Assembly (NCBI GenBank): GCA_031389585.1
Contig: JANMSS010000216.1
Span: forward strand, 1-29,054
DNA: 29,054 nt
Direction of reading: 5' to 3'
DNA from: CADEEN01 sp031389585
Lineage (GTDB): Bacteria > Pseudomonadota > Gammaproteobacteria > Burkholderiales > Burkholderiaceae_C
In this document: positions 1 to 8,247 of the stretch, piece after piece
Layout: each line of letters begins with the position of its first letter
How positions within the stretch are numbered: position 1 is the first letter of the stretch
Position numbers and translations under genes: made by a program
The notes under the pieces: model-generated
Seen by the model: only the letters and a program-made list of their open reading frames with translations
Databases searched by the model: none
Told to the model about the DNA's origin: nothing

Positions 1-636
1 GAAATCATCAACCCCGATCATGTGATCGCGCATCTGTCGCATGGCGGCAAGCTCGACATGCAGATCAAGGTCGAGAAGGGCCGCGGCTACGTGCCGGGCA
101 ACATGCGCCGCTTCGGCGACGAGCCGACCAAGTCGATCGGCCGCATCGTCCTGGATGCGTCGTTCTCGCCGGTGCGACGTGTCAGCTACGCAGTCGAGAA
201 TGCGCGCGTCGAGCAGCGCACCGACCTGGACAAGCTGGTGATGGAGATCGAGACCAACGGTGCGATCAGCCCCGAAGAGGCGATCCGCGCCTCGGCCAAG
301 ATTCTGGTCGAGCAGCTGGCGGTGTTCGCGCAACTCGAAGGCAGCGAAGTCAGCGGCATCTTCGAAGAGCAGAAGCGCGCGACCAGCACCTTCGATCCGA
401 TCCTGCTGCGCCCGGTCGACGAGCTCGAGCTCACGGTGCGTTCGGCCAACTGCCTGAAGGCCGAGAACATCTATTACATCGGCGACCTGATCCAGCGCAC
501 CGAAACCGAGCTGCTGAAGACCCCGAATCTGGGTCGCAAGTCGCTCAACGAAATCAAGGAAGTGCTCGCCTCGCGTGGTCTCACGCTGGGCGCGCGACTG
601 GAGAACTGGCCGCCGCAGGGATTGGACAAGAGGTAA
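1..636 (+). CDS. rpoA: RNA polymerase alpha subunit, 3' part (5' end outside window)
   Basis: The reading frame is open from base 1 and ends at TAA 634-636, so only about 211 C-terminal residues are present. The first part is the end of the N-terminal dimerisation domain (GKLDMQIKVEKGRGYVPG, then SPVRRVSYAVENARVEQRTD), which assembles the beta and beta' subunits. The last third is the alpha C-terminal domain that binds UP elements and activators, recognisable by RSANCLKAENIYYIGDLI and LGRKSLNEIKEVL. It is the penultimate gene of the conserved ribosomal-protein operon, with rplQ following after 105 bases. The apparent ATG at 22 is internal and not the real start. Identification is secure from the strongly conserved sequence. 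Confidence 0.98.
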   Translation, partial: EIINPDHVIAHLSHGGKLDMQIKVEKGRGYVPGNMRRFGDEPTKSIGRIVLDASFSPVRRVSYAVENARVEQRTDLDKLVMEIETNGAISPEEAIRASAKILVEQLAVFAQLEGSEVSGIFEEQKRATSTFDPILLRPVDELELTVRSANCLKAENIYYIGDLIQRTETELLKTPNLGRKSLNEIKEVLASRGLTLGARLENWPPQGLDKR

Positions 637-690
637 GGACGGCGCAAGCGCCGCCAATGGAATGGGCTTCTTGACTGAGGCCCGGTGCAA

Positions 691-716
691 CTCCCAGTAC
701 CTGATACGGCTGGGAG
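691..716 (+). other. Hairpin in the rpoA-rplQ spacer
   Basis: CTCCCAG at 691-697 and CTGGGAG at 710-716 form a perfect 7-bp inverted repeat with a 12-base loop. It ends 25 bases before the rplQ start codon and is not followed by a T run, so it is not an intrinsic terminator. It may be an mRNA stability or processing element between rpoA and rplQ. This is visible in the sequence, but any function is a guess. Confidence 0.35.
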
Positions 717-741
717 AACAATCAACGAAAGGACAAGCACC

Positions 742-1137
742 ATGCGCCACCGTAACGGACTACGCAAACTCAATCGCACCAGCGCGCATCGCCAGGCGAT
801 GTTGCGCAACATGTGCAATTCCCTGATCACCCACGAGGCGATCAAGACCACGCTGCCCAAGGCCAAGGAGCTGCGCATGGCGGTCGAGCCGCTGATCACG
901 CTGGCCAAGGAATCCACGCTGGCGCACCGCCGCCTGGCCTTCGACCGCACGCGCGATCGCGACGTTGTCGCCAAGCTGTTCAATGAGCTCGGCCCGCGCT
1001 ACAAGGCGCGCCCCGGCGGCTACACGCGAATCCTGAAGATGGGCTTTCGCGTCGGCGACAACGCACCGATGGCCTTTGTCGAACTGGTGGATCGTCCCGA
1101 ACCCAAGGCCGAAGAGGTCAAGGTCGACGCCGAGTAA
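742..1137 (+). CDS. rplQ: 50S ribosomal protein L17
   Basis: This 131-residue protein begins MRHRNGLRKLNRTSAHR, the hallmark L17 N-terminus, and contains RNMCNSLITHEAIKTTLPKAKELR and GGYTRILKMGFRVGDNAPMA, all typical of the family. L17 is a primary component of the large ribosomal subunit near the peptide exit region. The ATG at 742 is preceded by GAAAGGA at 727-733, a good ribosome binding site, so upstream in-frame codons were not used. The length matches the roughly 130 residues of betaproteobacterial L17. It follows rpoA in the usual operon order and is closed by the terminator at 1157-1190. Confidence 0.98.
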   Translation: MRHRNGLRKLNRTSAHRQAMLRNMCNSLITHEAIKTTLPKAKELRMAVEPLITLAKESTLAHRRLAFDRTRDRDVVAKLFNELGPRYKARPGGYTRILKMGFRVGDNAPMAFVELVDRPEPKAEEVKVDAE

Positions 1138-1156
1138 TCAGCGCGCGCCTCCGCAC

Positions 1157-1190
1157 ACAAGGCCAGCCGCAAGCTGGCCTTGTTTGTTTG
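1157..1190 (+). terminator. Intrinsic terminator of the rpoA-rplQ operon
   Basis: ACAAGGCCAGC at 1157-1167 pairs perfectly with GCTGGCCTTGT at 1173-1183 around a five-base loop, followed by TTTGTTTG. An 11-bp GC-rich stem with a T-rich tail 20 bases after the rplQ stop is a convincing Rho-independent terminator. Confidence 0.85.
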
Positions 1191-1323
1191 TGCTTGGTCA
1201 TTCCAAAGTCTGTAGACACGCGAGCCGACGTCGGCCGCCGAGCTTGCCGATCGCGCTCGGCGCACACCGAAAAATGGCGCTTCTTGCAGTGAATTCGTAC
1301 GGGGTGCCATGTTAGAATTCGCC

Positions 1324-1400
<77 letters not shown>

Positions 1401-1408
1401 AATTCGAC

Positions 1409-1436
1409 AGACCCTCCTTGCGAGGGTCTTTTTTTT
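1409..1436 (+). terminator. Intrinsic terminator after tRNA-fMet
   Basis: AGACCCTC at 1409-1416 pairs with GAGGGTCT at 1422-1429 around a five-base loop, and the stem runs directly into eight T residues (1429-1436). It sits nine bases after the tRNA CCA end. Confidence 0.9.
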
Positions 1437-1464
1437 GGCTGGAAACGACTCGCAGCCGCGAACG

Positions 1465-1478
1465 CTGACACAGATCAA
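1465..1478 (+). promoter_or_regulatory. FNR/DNR-like box upstream of nnrS
   Basis: CTGAC-ACAG-ATCAA matches the FNR/DNR half-site pair TTGAT-N4-ATCAA at eight of ten positions. The 14 bases TGACACAGATCAAG recur exactly in front of the Crp/Fnr regulator gene near 24256. The box is 240 bases before the nnrS ATG at 1705 and 195 before the alternative GTG at 1660, so the leader would be long. No clear -10 hexamer is visible around 1501-1506. Nothing else recognisable lies in 1437-1704. Confidence 0.5.
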
Positions 1479-1704
1479 GACGAAGGACGCGCGACCGATC
1501 GACAGTGGCTGTACCGCGCGCAACGCGCAGTCAGACTTGCGATGCATTCATGCGCAATACGTCCGCGCCATTCGATGATGTCAGCTTGCAGATTGCCGCC
1601 GCTGTGCTTGGGCAGCAGGTCGTGATGGGTCGCGGCTCGCTGACCGGCGAGTACCGCGAGTGCACGTTGCCGCCCGGCAATCCCCCAGGCGCGCCGACCG
1701 CGCC

Positions 1705-3003
1705 ATGAAGACACTGCCGATCCGCCCGCTGCCACCGCCGTTGCGCGATCAGGTTGTCGCCGCAGGTCCTTGGCGCGTCGCGCACCTGATGTACGCGCCG
1801 CACCGGCTGGCCTTTGCCGCTGGCGCGGCAATGCTGGCCGTGACAGCCCTGTGGTGGGCCTTCGCATTGACAGCGCGCCATGCGGCGCTTGCGCTGCCCT
1901 GGGCCGTGACGCCCTCCGCAGCGCATGGCCTGGTGATGGCGCTGGGGTTCATGCCCTTCTTTATCGTCGGCTTCGCCTTCACCGCCGGGCCGCGCTGGCT
2001 CGGCTCGCCTGAAGTCTCGACCAGGGTTCTGCGCGCGCCGCTGGTGTCGATGCTCGGCGGTTGGCTCCTGGCACTGCTGGGCTTTCATCAGTCCGCGCTG
2101 TGGGCTGCCAGCGGAGTGGCAGCCGTAGCGCTGGGCTGGAGTGTCATCGTGCACCGCTTCGTTGGCTTGCTTAACAGGAGCGCGGCGCAAGACAAGCTAC
2201 ATCCGACCCTGCTGGCTGCGACAGCGGGGCTCGGCGCGCTGTCACTGTGGGTGGCCGCGGCCGCGCTGGCGTTGATAGATGTCACGCTGCTTCGCGCCGC
2301 CACCTCGCTGGCGCTGTGGGGTTTTCTCGTGCCGCTGTTTGTGACTGTCGCTCATCGCATGCTGCCGTTCTTCACTGCCAGCGCGCTGCCGCTGCAGCGC
2401 GCGTGGCGGCCAAATGCACTGCTGTGGACGATGCTGGCGGCCGTGGTGGCCCAGTTGCCCTTTGCGGTGACCGAGCTGTGGTGGTGGCCGTTGCCGGCCT
2501 GGGCGCGCTGGGCGCAAGTGGTCGTCGAGTTGACTGCCGCGGTGCTGCTGCTCTGGCTGTCAGTGCGCTGGGGGCTGGTACAGAGTCTGAAGAACCGCCT
2601 GCTGGCCATGCTGCACACCGGCTTTCTGTGGCTGGGCATCACGTTCGCGCTCGGAGCGGTTTCGCACGCCCTGATGGCCTGGCGCGGCCCCGAGCATTCG
2701 CTTGGCTTGGCGCCACTGCACGCGCTTACGATGGGCTACCTGGGCAGCACGCTGGTGGCGATGGCCACCCGCGTCACCGCCGGCCACAGCGGCCGGCCGC
2801 TGGCGGCCGACAATGTTGCCTGGGCCCTGTTTTGGGTCTTGCAGACGGCCGTACTGCTGCGCCTGGCCAGTGCGATATGGCCAGCCGCGGGCGCTCTGCT
2901 GCTGCTCGCAGCCATCGCGGCCTGGTCCTTGGCCATGGTGGGCTGGGCCCTGCGCTACGGCCGTTGGCTCGGTCGCCCGCGCGCCGACGGCCGGCAGGGG
3001 TGA
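1705..3003 (+). CDS. nnrS: NnrS family heme/copper membrane protein
   Basis: A 432-residue, almost wholly hydrophobic protein with about twelve membrane segments. NnrS family signatures are visible: MYAPHRLAFAAG near residues 29-40, HGLVMALGFMPFFIVGF near 74-90, VAHRMLPFFTASAL in the middle, and HALTMGYLGSTLVAMATRVT followed by GHSGRPL towards the end. NnrS proteins occur in denitrifiers and NO-exposed bacteria. They are reported to bind heme and copper and to protect against nitrosative stress, but their exact reaction is unsettled. The ATG at 1705 has no strong ribosome binding site; a GTG at 1660 in frame is an alternative adding 15 residues. An FNR/DNR-like box upstream agrees with NO-responsive expression, and the nor-type operon, dnr and nap genes lie further along the window. 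Confidence 0.92.
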   Translation: MKTLPIRPLPPPLRDQVVAAGPWRVAHLMYAPHRLAFAAGAAMLAVTALWWAFALTARHAALALPWAVTPSAAHGLVMALGFMPFFIVGFAFTAGPRWLGSPEVSTRVLRAPLVSMLGGWLLALLGFHQSALWAASGVAAVALGWSVIVHRFVGLLNRSAAQDKLHPTLLAATAGLGALSLWVAAAALALIDVTLLRAATSLALWGFLVPLFVTVAHRMLPFFTASALPLQRAWRPNALLWTMLAAVVAQLPFAVTELWWWPLPAWARWAQVVVELTAAVLLLWLSVRWGLVQSLKNRLLAMLHTGFLWLGITFALGAVSHALMAWRGPEHSLGLAPLHALTMGYLGSTLVAMATRVTAGHSGRPLAADNVAWALFWVLQTAVLLRLASAIWPAAGALLLLAAIAAWSLAMVGWALRYGRWLGRPRADGRQG

Positions 3004-3032
3004 ACGCCGATGCCAGACTAATTTTCACGCCA

Positions 3033-3046
3033 TTGAAGTGGATCAT
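3033..3046 (+). promoter_or_regulatory. Possible FNR-like box before nrdJ
   Basis: TTGAA-GTGG-ATCAT matches TTGAT-N4-ATCAA at eight of ten conserved positions. Its centre is about 65 bases before the TTG start at 3105. A start site 41.5 bases downstream would fall near 3081, with GATGAT around 3070 as a weak -10. This fits oxygen-limited expression of a class II ribonucleotide reductase, but such matches occur by chance. Confidence 0.3.
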
Positions 3047-3104
3047 GCCCTCGCGGCCGCCGCAGCGTGGATGATGTGCTCTTTCGACACACTGGAAATT
3101 TGCC

Positions 3105-5981
3105 TTGTCCCTCAAGTCCCCCCCCAAGACAGCCGCGACCGTGGTCGCATTGGCGCCCCAAGCCATCAGTGCCGAGGTGCTGTTGGAGAAGTACGCAAAG
3201 GGCGAAGAGAAAACCGTCGACGCGGTCTATCGACGCGTGGCCGCGGCACTGGCCGAGCCCGAACCCGCTGACCAGCGCGCACAGTGGGCGGAGCGCTTTG
3301 ATCACGCACTCGAGCAAGGCTTCATCCCGGCCGGGCGCATTCAGTCGGCCGCTGGTGCGGGTCTGGCTGCGACGCTGATCAACTGCTTCGTGCAGCCAGT
3401 CGGCGACTCGATCACCCAGGTTGACGATGGGCACCCCGGCATCTACACCGCCCTGGCCGAAGCGGCCGAGACGATGCGCCGCGGCGGCGGCGTCGGCTAC
3501 GACTTCTCGCGCATCCGCCCGCGCGGAGCCTGGGTGGGCGCAACGCACAGTTCGGCCTCGGGACCCGTGAGCTATATGCGTGTCTTCGATCGCTCCTGCG
3601 AAACGGTCGAGTCGGCAGGTGCGCGGCGCGGTGCGCAGATGGGTGTGCTGCGCTGCGATCATCCCGACATCGAAGAATTCATTCACGCCAAGGACCGGGG
3701 CGACCTGAAGAACTTCAACATCTCGGTCGGTGTCAGTGACGCTTTCATGCAGGCGGTGCACGATGGCGGCGACGTGGAACTGGTCCATCGCGCCGAGCCG
3801 GGCGTGGCGCAAATGGCCGCCGGCGCCTACCGCCGCGGCGATGGTCAATGGGTCTATCGCAAGCTACCGGCGCGCGAGCTGTGGGCGCAGGTCATGCACG
3901 CCACCTATGACCATGCCGAACCGGGTGTGCTGTTCCTCGACACCATCAATCGCGACAACAACCTGGCGTACTGCGAGGACATCAGTGCAACCAACCCCTG
4001 CGGCGAGCAGCCCTTGCCCGCCTACGGCTGCTGCTGCCTCGGCTCAATCAACCTGACGCGCTTCGTGCAGCGCCCGTTCGCGGCCGACGCCGCGTTCGAC
4101 GATGTCGGCTTCGCCGCACTCGTGCGCACGGCTGTGCGCATGCTCGACAACGTGCTCGACGTGACGATGTGGCCGTTGCCGCAGCAGCATGAGGAGGCGC
4201 GGCGCAAGCGACGCGTCGGGCTGGGCTTTACCGGACTGGGTGACGCGCTGGTGATGTTGGGCTTGCGCTACGACACCGAGCCTGCGCGCGTGATGGCACG
4301 GCGCATCGCCGAGTGCATGCGCGACACGGCTTACGACGCCTCGGTCAACCTGGCGATCGAGCGTGGCGCCTTCCCGCTGTTCAATGCCGATCTGTATCTC
4401 TCGGGTGGCACCTTTGCGTCGCGCCTGCCGCAGCCGCTCAAGGACCGCATCCGCACGCACGGCATCCGCAATTCGCACCTGCTGTCGATCGCGCCCACCG
4501 GCACCATCAGCCTGGCTTTTGCCGACAACGCCAGCAACGGCATCGAGCCCGCGTTCAGCTGGACCTATGTGCGCAAGAAGCGCCAGCCCGATGGCAGCTT
4601 TGCCGAGCATGTCGTGCAAGACCATGCCTGGCGCCTCTACAAGCACGCCAAGGGTGCCGACGCGCCGCTGACACCCGCCTTCGTCACCGCGCTGGAAATG
4701 AGCGCGCAGGCCCATGCAGAGATGGTGGCCGCTGTGGCGCCTTTCATCGACACCGCCATCAGCAAGACCGTCAACGTGCCGGTCGACTACCCCTACGCCG
4801 ACTTCGAGCAGCTCTACCATCAGGCTTGGTCGCTCGGCCTCAAGGGTCTGGCCACCTACCGCCCCAACGCGGTGATCGGCAGCGTGCTCTCCACGCAGCC
4901 CGCGCCGCTGCAGGTGAGTGACCCGAACCGCCGGCTGGCCCTCGACGCACCTGCGGTGCCGGTGCTGGCCTCGCTGCGTTGGCCGGGCCGGCCTGATCTG
5001 CCGGGCGGCAACGCCGCCTGGGCCTACATGATCGAGCATCCGTTCGGCTCCTTCGCCCTGTTCGTTGGCGACGTGCCGCGTGAAGACGATCGACGCGGTG
5101 TGCAGCCGTTCGAAGTCTGGGTCAATGGCGCCGAGCAGCCGCGTGGACTGGGCGCGCTGGCCAAGACGCTGTCGATGGACCTGCGCACCAACGACGCGGC
5201 GTGGCTGCAGTTGAAGCTCGACGCGCTGGCCACCGTGGCCGAAGAGCGCCCGTTCGAGATGCCGTTCCCGCCGCATGGCGAGCAGCGTCCGTTCCCCGGC
5301 GTGGTGGCCGCCACCGCGGCGGTGATTCGCTGGCGCTGCGAGCAACTCGGCACCCTGCCGCCGCCGCCCGGCCGCGCCACGCCGGTGATGGACGCCCTGT
5401 TCGCCCGCGACGAGCCGCACACCGACCCGTCGGGCACGCTGGCCTGGGCGGTGGACATCGACAACCCGGCCAGCGGCGAGGCCTTCACCGTGACCTTGAA
5501 AGAGGTCACGCTGCCGGGCCCGGACGGCATGAGCGTGACGCGCCCGTGTGCGCTGGCACTGGCCGGCAACTACCCGCGCGCCCTGGACGGGTTGGCGCGG
5601 CTGTTGTCGCTGGACATGCGCGTGATCGACCCGGCCTGGATCGGCATGAAGCTGCGCAAGCTGCTCAACTACGCCGAACCCCTCGGTCACTTCATGGCGT
5701 TCGTGCCTGGGCTGCCGCCTGGCCAGCGCCGCCAGCAGGTCTGGCCGTCGACGGTGGCCTATCTGGCGCGCCTGGTGATCCACCGCTACGCCATGCTCGG
5801 CGTGCTCGACGAACAGGGTTTCCCCCTGCGCGAGATGGGCGTGCTCGACGCACCGCGGCCGGGGCAGGTCAGCGTGTTGCAGGCCGGCCGGCCCTGCCCC
5901 GAATGCGGCAACGCCAGCGTGATCCACAAGGACGGCTGCGACTTCTGCACCGCCTGCGGCTACGTGGGTCAGTGCGGATGA
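3105..5981 (+). CDS. nrdJ: Adenosylcobalamin-dependent (class II) ribonucleotide reductase
   Basis: A 958-residue reductase that makes deoxyribonucleotides with a B12-generated thiyl radical, needing no oxygen. Catalytic residues are in place: C94 in NCFV and C311 in CLGSINL as the redox pair, and N297-P-C299-G-E301 carrying the radical Cys and the Asn and Glu. The phosphate-binding SIAPTGTIS loop is also present. After the barrel come two tandem TSCPD-like segments, roughly residues 635-760 and 775-890. A Cys-rich tail with CPEC, CDFC and CTAC ends in QCG, the usual shuttle/zinc tail. The start chosen is TTG at 3105 because no ATG or GTG fits better before the conserved sequence; the ribosome binding site is weak. 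It overlaps the next gene by four bases (ATGA). Confidence 0.93.
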   Translation: MSLKSPPKTAATVVALAPQAISAEVLLEKYAKGEEKTVDAVYRRVAAALAEPEPADQRAQWAERFDHALEQGFIPAGRIQSAAGAGLAATLINCFVQPVGDSITQVDDGHPGIYTALAEAAETMRRGGGVGYDFSRIRPRGAWVGATHSSASGPVSYMRVFDRSCETVESAGARRGAQMGVLRCDHPDIEEFIHAKDRGDLKNFNISVGVSDAFMQAVHDGGDVELVHRAEPGVAQMAAGAYRRGDGQWVYRKLPARELWAQVMHATYDHAEPGVLFLDTINRDNNLAYCEDISATNPCGEQPLPAYGCCCLGSINLTRFVQRPFAADAAFDDVGFAALVRTAVRMLDNVLDVTMWPLPQQHEEARRKRRVGLGFTGLGDALVMLGLRYDTEPARVMARRIAECMRDTAYDASVNLAIERGAFPLFNADLYLSGGTFASRLPQPLKDRIRTHGIRNSHLLSIAPTGTISLAFADNASNGIEPAFSWTYVRKKRQPDGSFAEHVVQDHAWRLYKHAKGADAPLTPAFVTALEMSAQAHAEMVAAVAPFIDTAISKTVNVPVDYPYADFEQLYHQAWSLGLKGLATYRPNAVIGSVLSTQPAPLQVSDPNRRLALDAPAVPVLASLRWPGRPDLPGGNAAWAYMIEHPFGSFALFVGDVPREDDRRGVQPFEVWVNGAEQPRGLGALAKTLSMDLRTNDAAWLQLKLDALATVAEERPFEMPFPPHGEQRPFPGVVAATAAVIRWRCEQLGTLPPPPGRATPVMDALFARDEPHTDPSGTLAWAVDIDNPASGEAFTVTLKEVTLPGPDGMSVTRPCALALAGNYPRALDGLARLLSLDMRVIDPAWIGMKLRKLLNYAEPLGHFMAFVPGLPPGQRRQQVWPSTVAYLARLVIHRYAMLGVLDEQGFPLREMGVLDAPRPGQVSVLQAGRPCPECGNASVIHKDGCDFCTACGYVGQCG

Positions 5982-6481
5982 CGTTTGGACTCTTCGGCAT
6001 CGAAGCGCCCGGCCAGCCCGCGCCGCCCTGGACGACGCGCGAGTGGTTCAACAGCGACGGTGCGGTGCAACTGGCCAACTTGCGCGGCAAGGTCGTCGTG
6101 TTGCATGCGTTCCAGATGCTCTGCCCGGCCTGCGTCCATCACGGGCTGCCGCAGGCGCAACGGATTCATGCGACCTTCGCGCCGCAGGATGTTGCGGTCA
6201 TCGGCCTGCACACGGTGTTCGAGCACCATGCCGCGATGATGCCGGTCTCCCTGCAGGCGTTTCTGCACGAGTACAGGTTCTCCTTTCCGGTTGCTGTCGA
6301 TGCGCCGGGCGCCGACCCGCGCGACGCGATCCCGACCACGATGCAGGCCTATGGCATGCAGGGCACGCCGACCCTGATCCTGATCGATCGCCGCGGCGAT
6401 CTGCGTCACCATGGCTTCGGCGCTGAGGATGACCTCGCGGTCGGTGCCGCGATCGCGATGCTGGTCGGCGAGGCCGGCTGA
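5978..6481 (+). CDS. TlpA/peroxiredoxin-like thioredoxin-fold protein
   Basis: A 167-residue protein with a thioredoxin fold. LRGKVVVLHAFQMLCPACV carries a CPAC redox pair (C49, C52), followed by IHATFAPQDVAVIGLHTVFEHH and a cis-proline loop GTPTLILIDRRGDLRHH. This is the TlpA/AhpC-TSA pattern. No signal peptide is seen, so it should be cytoplasmic. The ATG overlaps the nrdJ stop as ATGA, implying translational coupling. I infer it could help reduce NrdJ or another cytoplasmic partner, since class II reductases need a dithiol donor, but substrate and partner are unknown. Confidence 0.8.
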   Translation: MTFGLFGIEAPGQPAPPWTTREWFNSDGAVQLANLRGKVVVLHAFQMLCPACVHHGLPQAQRIHATFAPQDVAVIGLHTVFEHHAAMMPVSLQAFLHEYRFSFPVAVDAPGADPRDAIPTTMQAYGMQGTPTLILIDRRGDLRHHGFGAEDDLAVGAAIAMLVGEAG

Positions 6482-6528
6482 CGGCGTCGCTCCCGCGTCG
6501 CACAATGCAGCGTTGCCGGGGCCACGTC

Positions 6529-7188
6529 ATGACACTGCGCACGATCCAGATCGACGATCGACTGTTCCAGTATGTGCTCGACCATTCGGTGCGAGAACAT
6601 CCGGCGCAGACAGCGCTGCGCGAAGCGACGCGCGCGCATCCGCATGCGGGTATGCAGATCTCGCCCGACCAGGGCCAGTTCATGGCGCTGCTGATCAAGC
6701 TGTTGGGCGCGCGGCGCACGATCGAGGTTGGCACCTTCACTGGCTACAGCGCCTTGACGGTCGCCCTGGCGCTGCCGGAGGACGGCCATGTGCTGGCCTG
6801 CGACATCAGCGACGAATACACCCGCATCGGCCGGCCGTTCTGGAAGCAGGCCGGCGTCGGGCACAAGATCGACCTTGTCATCGCGCCTGCGCTGCAGACG
6901 CTCGACGACAGGCTGGCTGCCGGCGAGGCCGAGAGCTACGACTTCGCCTTCATCGACGCCGATAAGTCGAACTATGACCCGTACTACGAGCGTTGCCTGA
7001 AGCTGGTGCGCGCAGGCGGCCTGATCGCGCTGGACAACATGCTGTGGAACGGCTCGGTCGCGCGCCCGGCGAAAGACGCCGACACCGCCGCGCTGCAGCA
7101 ACTGAACCTGAAACTGCACCGCGACGCGCGCATCGACCTCACGCTCCTGACGGTCGGCGACGGTCTGACGCTGGCGCGCAAGCGCTGA
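6529..7188 (+). CDS. SAM-dependent O-methyltransferase (caffeoyl-CoA OMT-like)
   Basis: A 219-residue class I methyltransferase of the Methyltransf_3 group. It has the SAM-binding loop IEVGTFTGYSALTVALALP, the acidic ACDIS strand after it, FAFIDADKSNYDPYYE with the metal/catalytic acidic residues, and GGLIALDNMLWNGSV. Family members methylate catechol-type hydroxyls using a divalent metal; the bacterial substrate is not known. The ATG at 6529 is preferred over ATG 6505 because CCGGGG lies about eight bases before it and the first eight codons look unlike the family. It follows the TlpA-like gene by 47 bases on the same strand and converges with the hydrolase gene. Confidence 0.88.
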   Translation: MTLRTIQIDDRLFQYVLDHSVREHPAQTALREATRAHPHAGMQISPDQGQFMALLIKLLGARRTIEVGTFTGYSALTVALALPEDGHVLACDISDEYTRIGRPFWKQAGVGHKIDLVIAPALQTLDDRLAAGEAESYDFAFIDADKSNYDPYYERCLKLVRAGGLIALDNMLWNGSVARPAKDADTAALQQLNLKLHRDARIDLTLLTVGDGLTLARKR

Positions 7189-7201
7189 CCCCTGCGGGCC
7201 G

Positions 7202-7225
7202 CGTCACGCGGCAGCGCGCGTGACG
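7202..7225. terminator. Stem-loop between convergent genes
   Basis: CGTCACGCG at 7202-7210 pairs perfectly with CGCGTGACG at 7217-7225 around a six-base loop. It lies 14 bases after the methyltransferase stop and overlaps the hydrolase 3' end. A 9-bp GC-rich stem without a T run could act as a weak bidirectional terminator. Confidence 0.4.
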
Positions 7226-8091
7226 GTGGCAGCCGTCAGACCAAAGTGGTCGCGTAGCGCGTCGCGCAACTGGGCCTGTCCCAGGATGTGGGTATCGTGA
7301 TGCGAACCGCCCTGCACGAGCAGGAAGCGCTTGGGCGCCGTGGCGCGCTCGTACAGCGCACGTCCCAGGTCGGGCGGAATCAGTTCGTCATCGCTGCCAT
7401 GGACCACCAGCAACGGCGCGCGAACGTGCGGCATGTGCTTGGCGGCATCGAAACGCTGCGTGATCAATGGCGCCAGCGGCAGCCAGCCCCACCTGAGCGT
7501 GCCAAAGACTTCGGGGATCGACGTGAACGTGCCCTCCAGCATCACGCCCGCGGCGTCGTCGACTTGCGCCGCCAGTTGCACCGCGATCGCGCCTCCGAGC
7601 GAATGGCCGTACAGATAGCGCCGCGCCTGCGGATGGCGTTGCGCCAGCCAGTGCCAGGCGGCGCGCGCGTCTTCGCAGGCCGAGCGCTCGGAGGGCAGCG
7701 CCGCCGTGCTGCGGCCGAATCCGCGGTAGTCGATACCCAGCACGGCGAACCCGAGTGCGTGCAGGTGCTGCATGCGCTGCAGACTGCCGCTCAAGTCCCA
7801 TCTCGCGCCGTGCAGGTAGAGCATCACAGGCGCATCGCCCTCTGGCTGCGCGAGCCAAAGACCATGCAGCCTGACCGGCGTGTCGGTCTCCTCGGAATTG
7901 AACTCGACCCACCGGTCTCGCAAACTGGCCGGCTGCACGCTGGCCTGGTCGGTGCGTGGGCCGCCCCACTGGAAGATCCATTTGCGCTGCTGCGCTTCGA
8001 GATTGACGCTGGCCATCAGCGCCGCCAGGGCCGCCACGCCGCCGCGCAACATCCAGCGCATGTGGCGTGTGGGGGCTGCGATCGCGTTCAT
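7204..8091 (-). CDS. Alpha/beta hydrolase
   Basis: A 295-residue alpha/beta-hydrolase of the BAAT/Hydrolase_4 type. An N-terminal hydrophobic stretch (MLRGGVAALAALMASVNL, residues about 14-31) suggests a membrane anchor or uncleaved signal. Then come the oxyanion region YLHGARWDLSGS, the LGIDYRGFGRS strand, the nucleophile elbow GHSLGG, the acid in VHGSDDELIP and the catalytic His in GGSHHDTH, so the Ser-Asp-His triad is complete. The substrate cannot be read from the sequence. The ATG at 8091 is used because the in-frame codons upstream encode a low-complexity extension. It is convergent with the methyltransferase gene. The 156 bases between its start and the SDR stop hold only a short GC hairpin (8122-8136). 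Confidence 0.88.
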   Translation of the reverse strand: MNAIAAPTRHMRWMLRGGVAALAALMASVNLEAQQRKWIFQWGGPRTDQASVQPASLRDRWVEFNSEETDTPVRLHGLWLAQPEGDAPVMLYLHGARWDLSGSLQRMQHLHALGFAVLGIDYRGFGRSTAALPSERSACEDARAAWHWLAQRHPQARRYLYGHSLGGAIAVQLAAQVDDAAGVMLEGTFTSIPEVFGTLRWGWLPLAPLITQRFDAAKHMPHVRAPLLVVHGSDDELIPPDLGRALYERATAPKRFLLVQGGSHHDTHILGQAQLRDALRDHFGLTAATVTRAAA

Positions 8092-8247
8092 GGTGAAACC
8101 ATGCTGGCACTCGCCCCGAAGCGCGGGCACCCCGCGACTCAGCGTTTGTGGCGCGGTGGCCCCCCCGAGTCGAGGTGGCGCCCGCAATGACGCGCTGTCC
8201 AAACGCGTGCGAACGGCCGCGGCGCGACCCGGTGTCCGGGCGCGGAC

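Noticed and set aside
1284..1318. Sigma-70 promoter for the tRNA gene (TTGCAG and TAGAAT)
   Set aside because: The hexamers are 23 bases apart and the -10 would place the start at the first tRNA base, so the match is not convincing.
4044..5927. Long minus-strand frame of about 627 codons inside nrdJ
   Set aside because: Arg/Gln/His-rich shadow of a clearly real plus-strand gene with intact catalytic residues.
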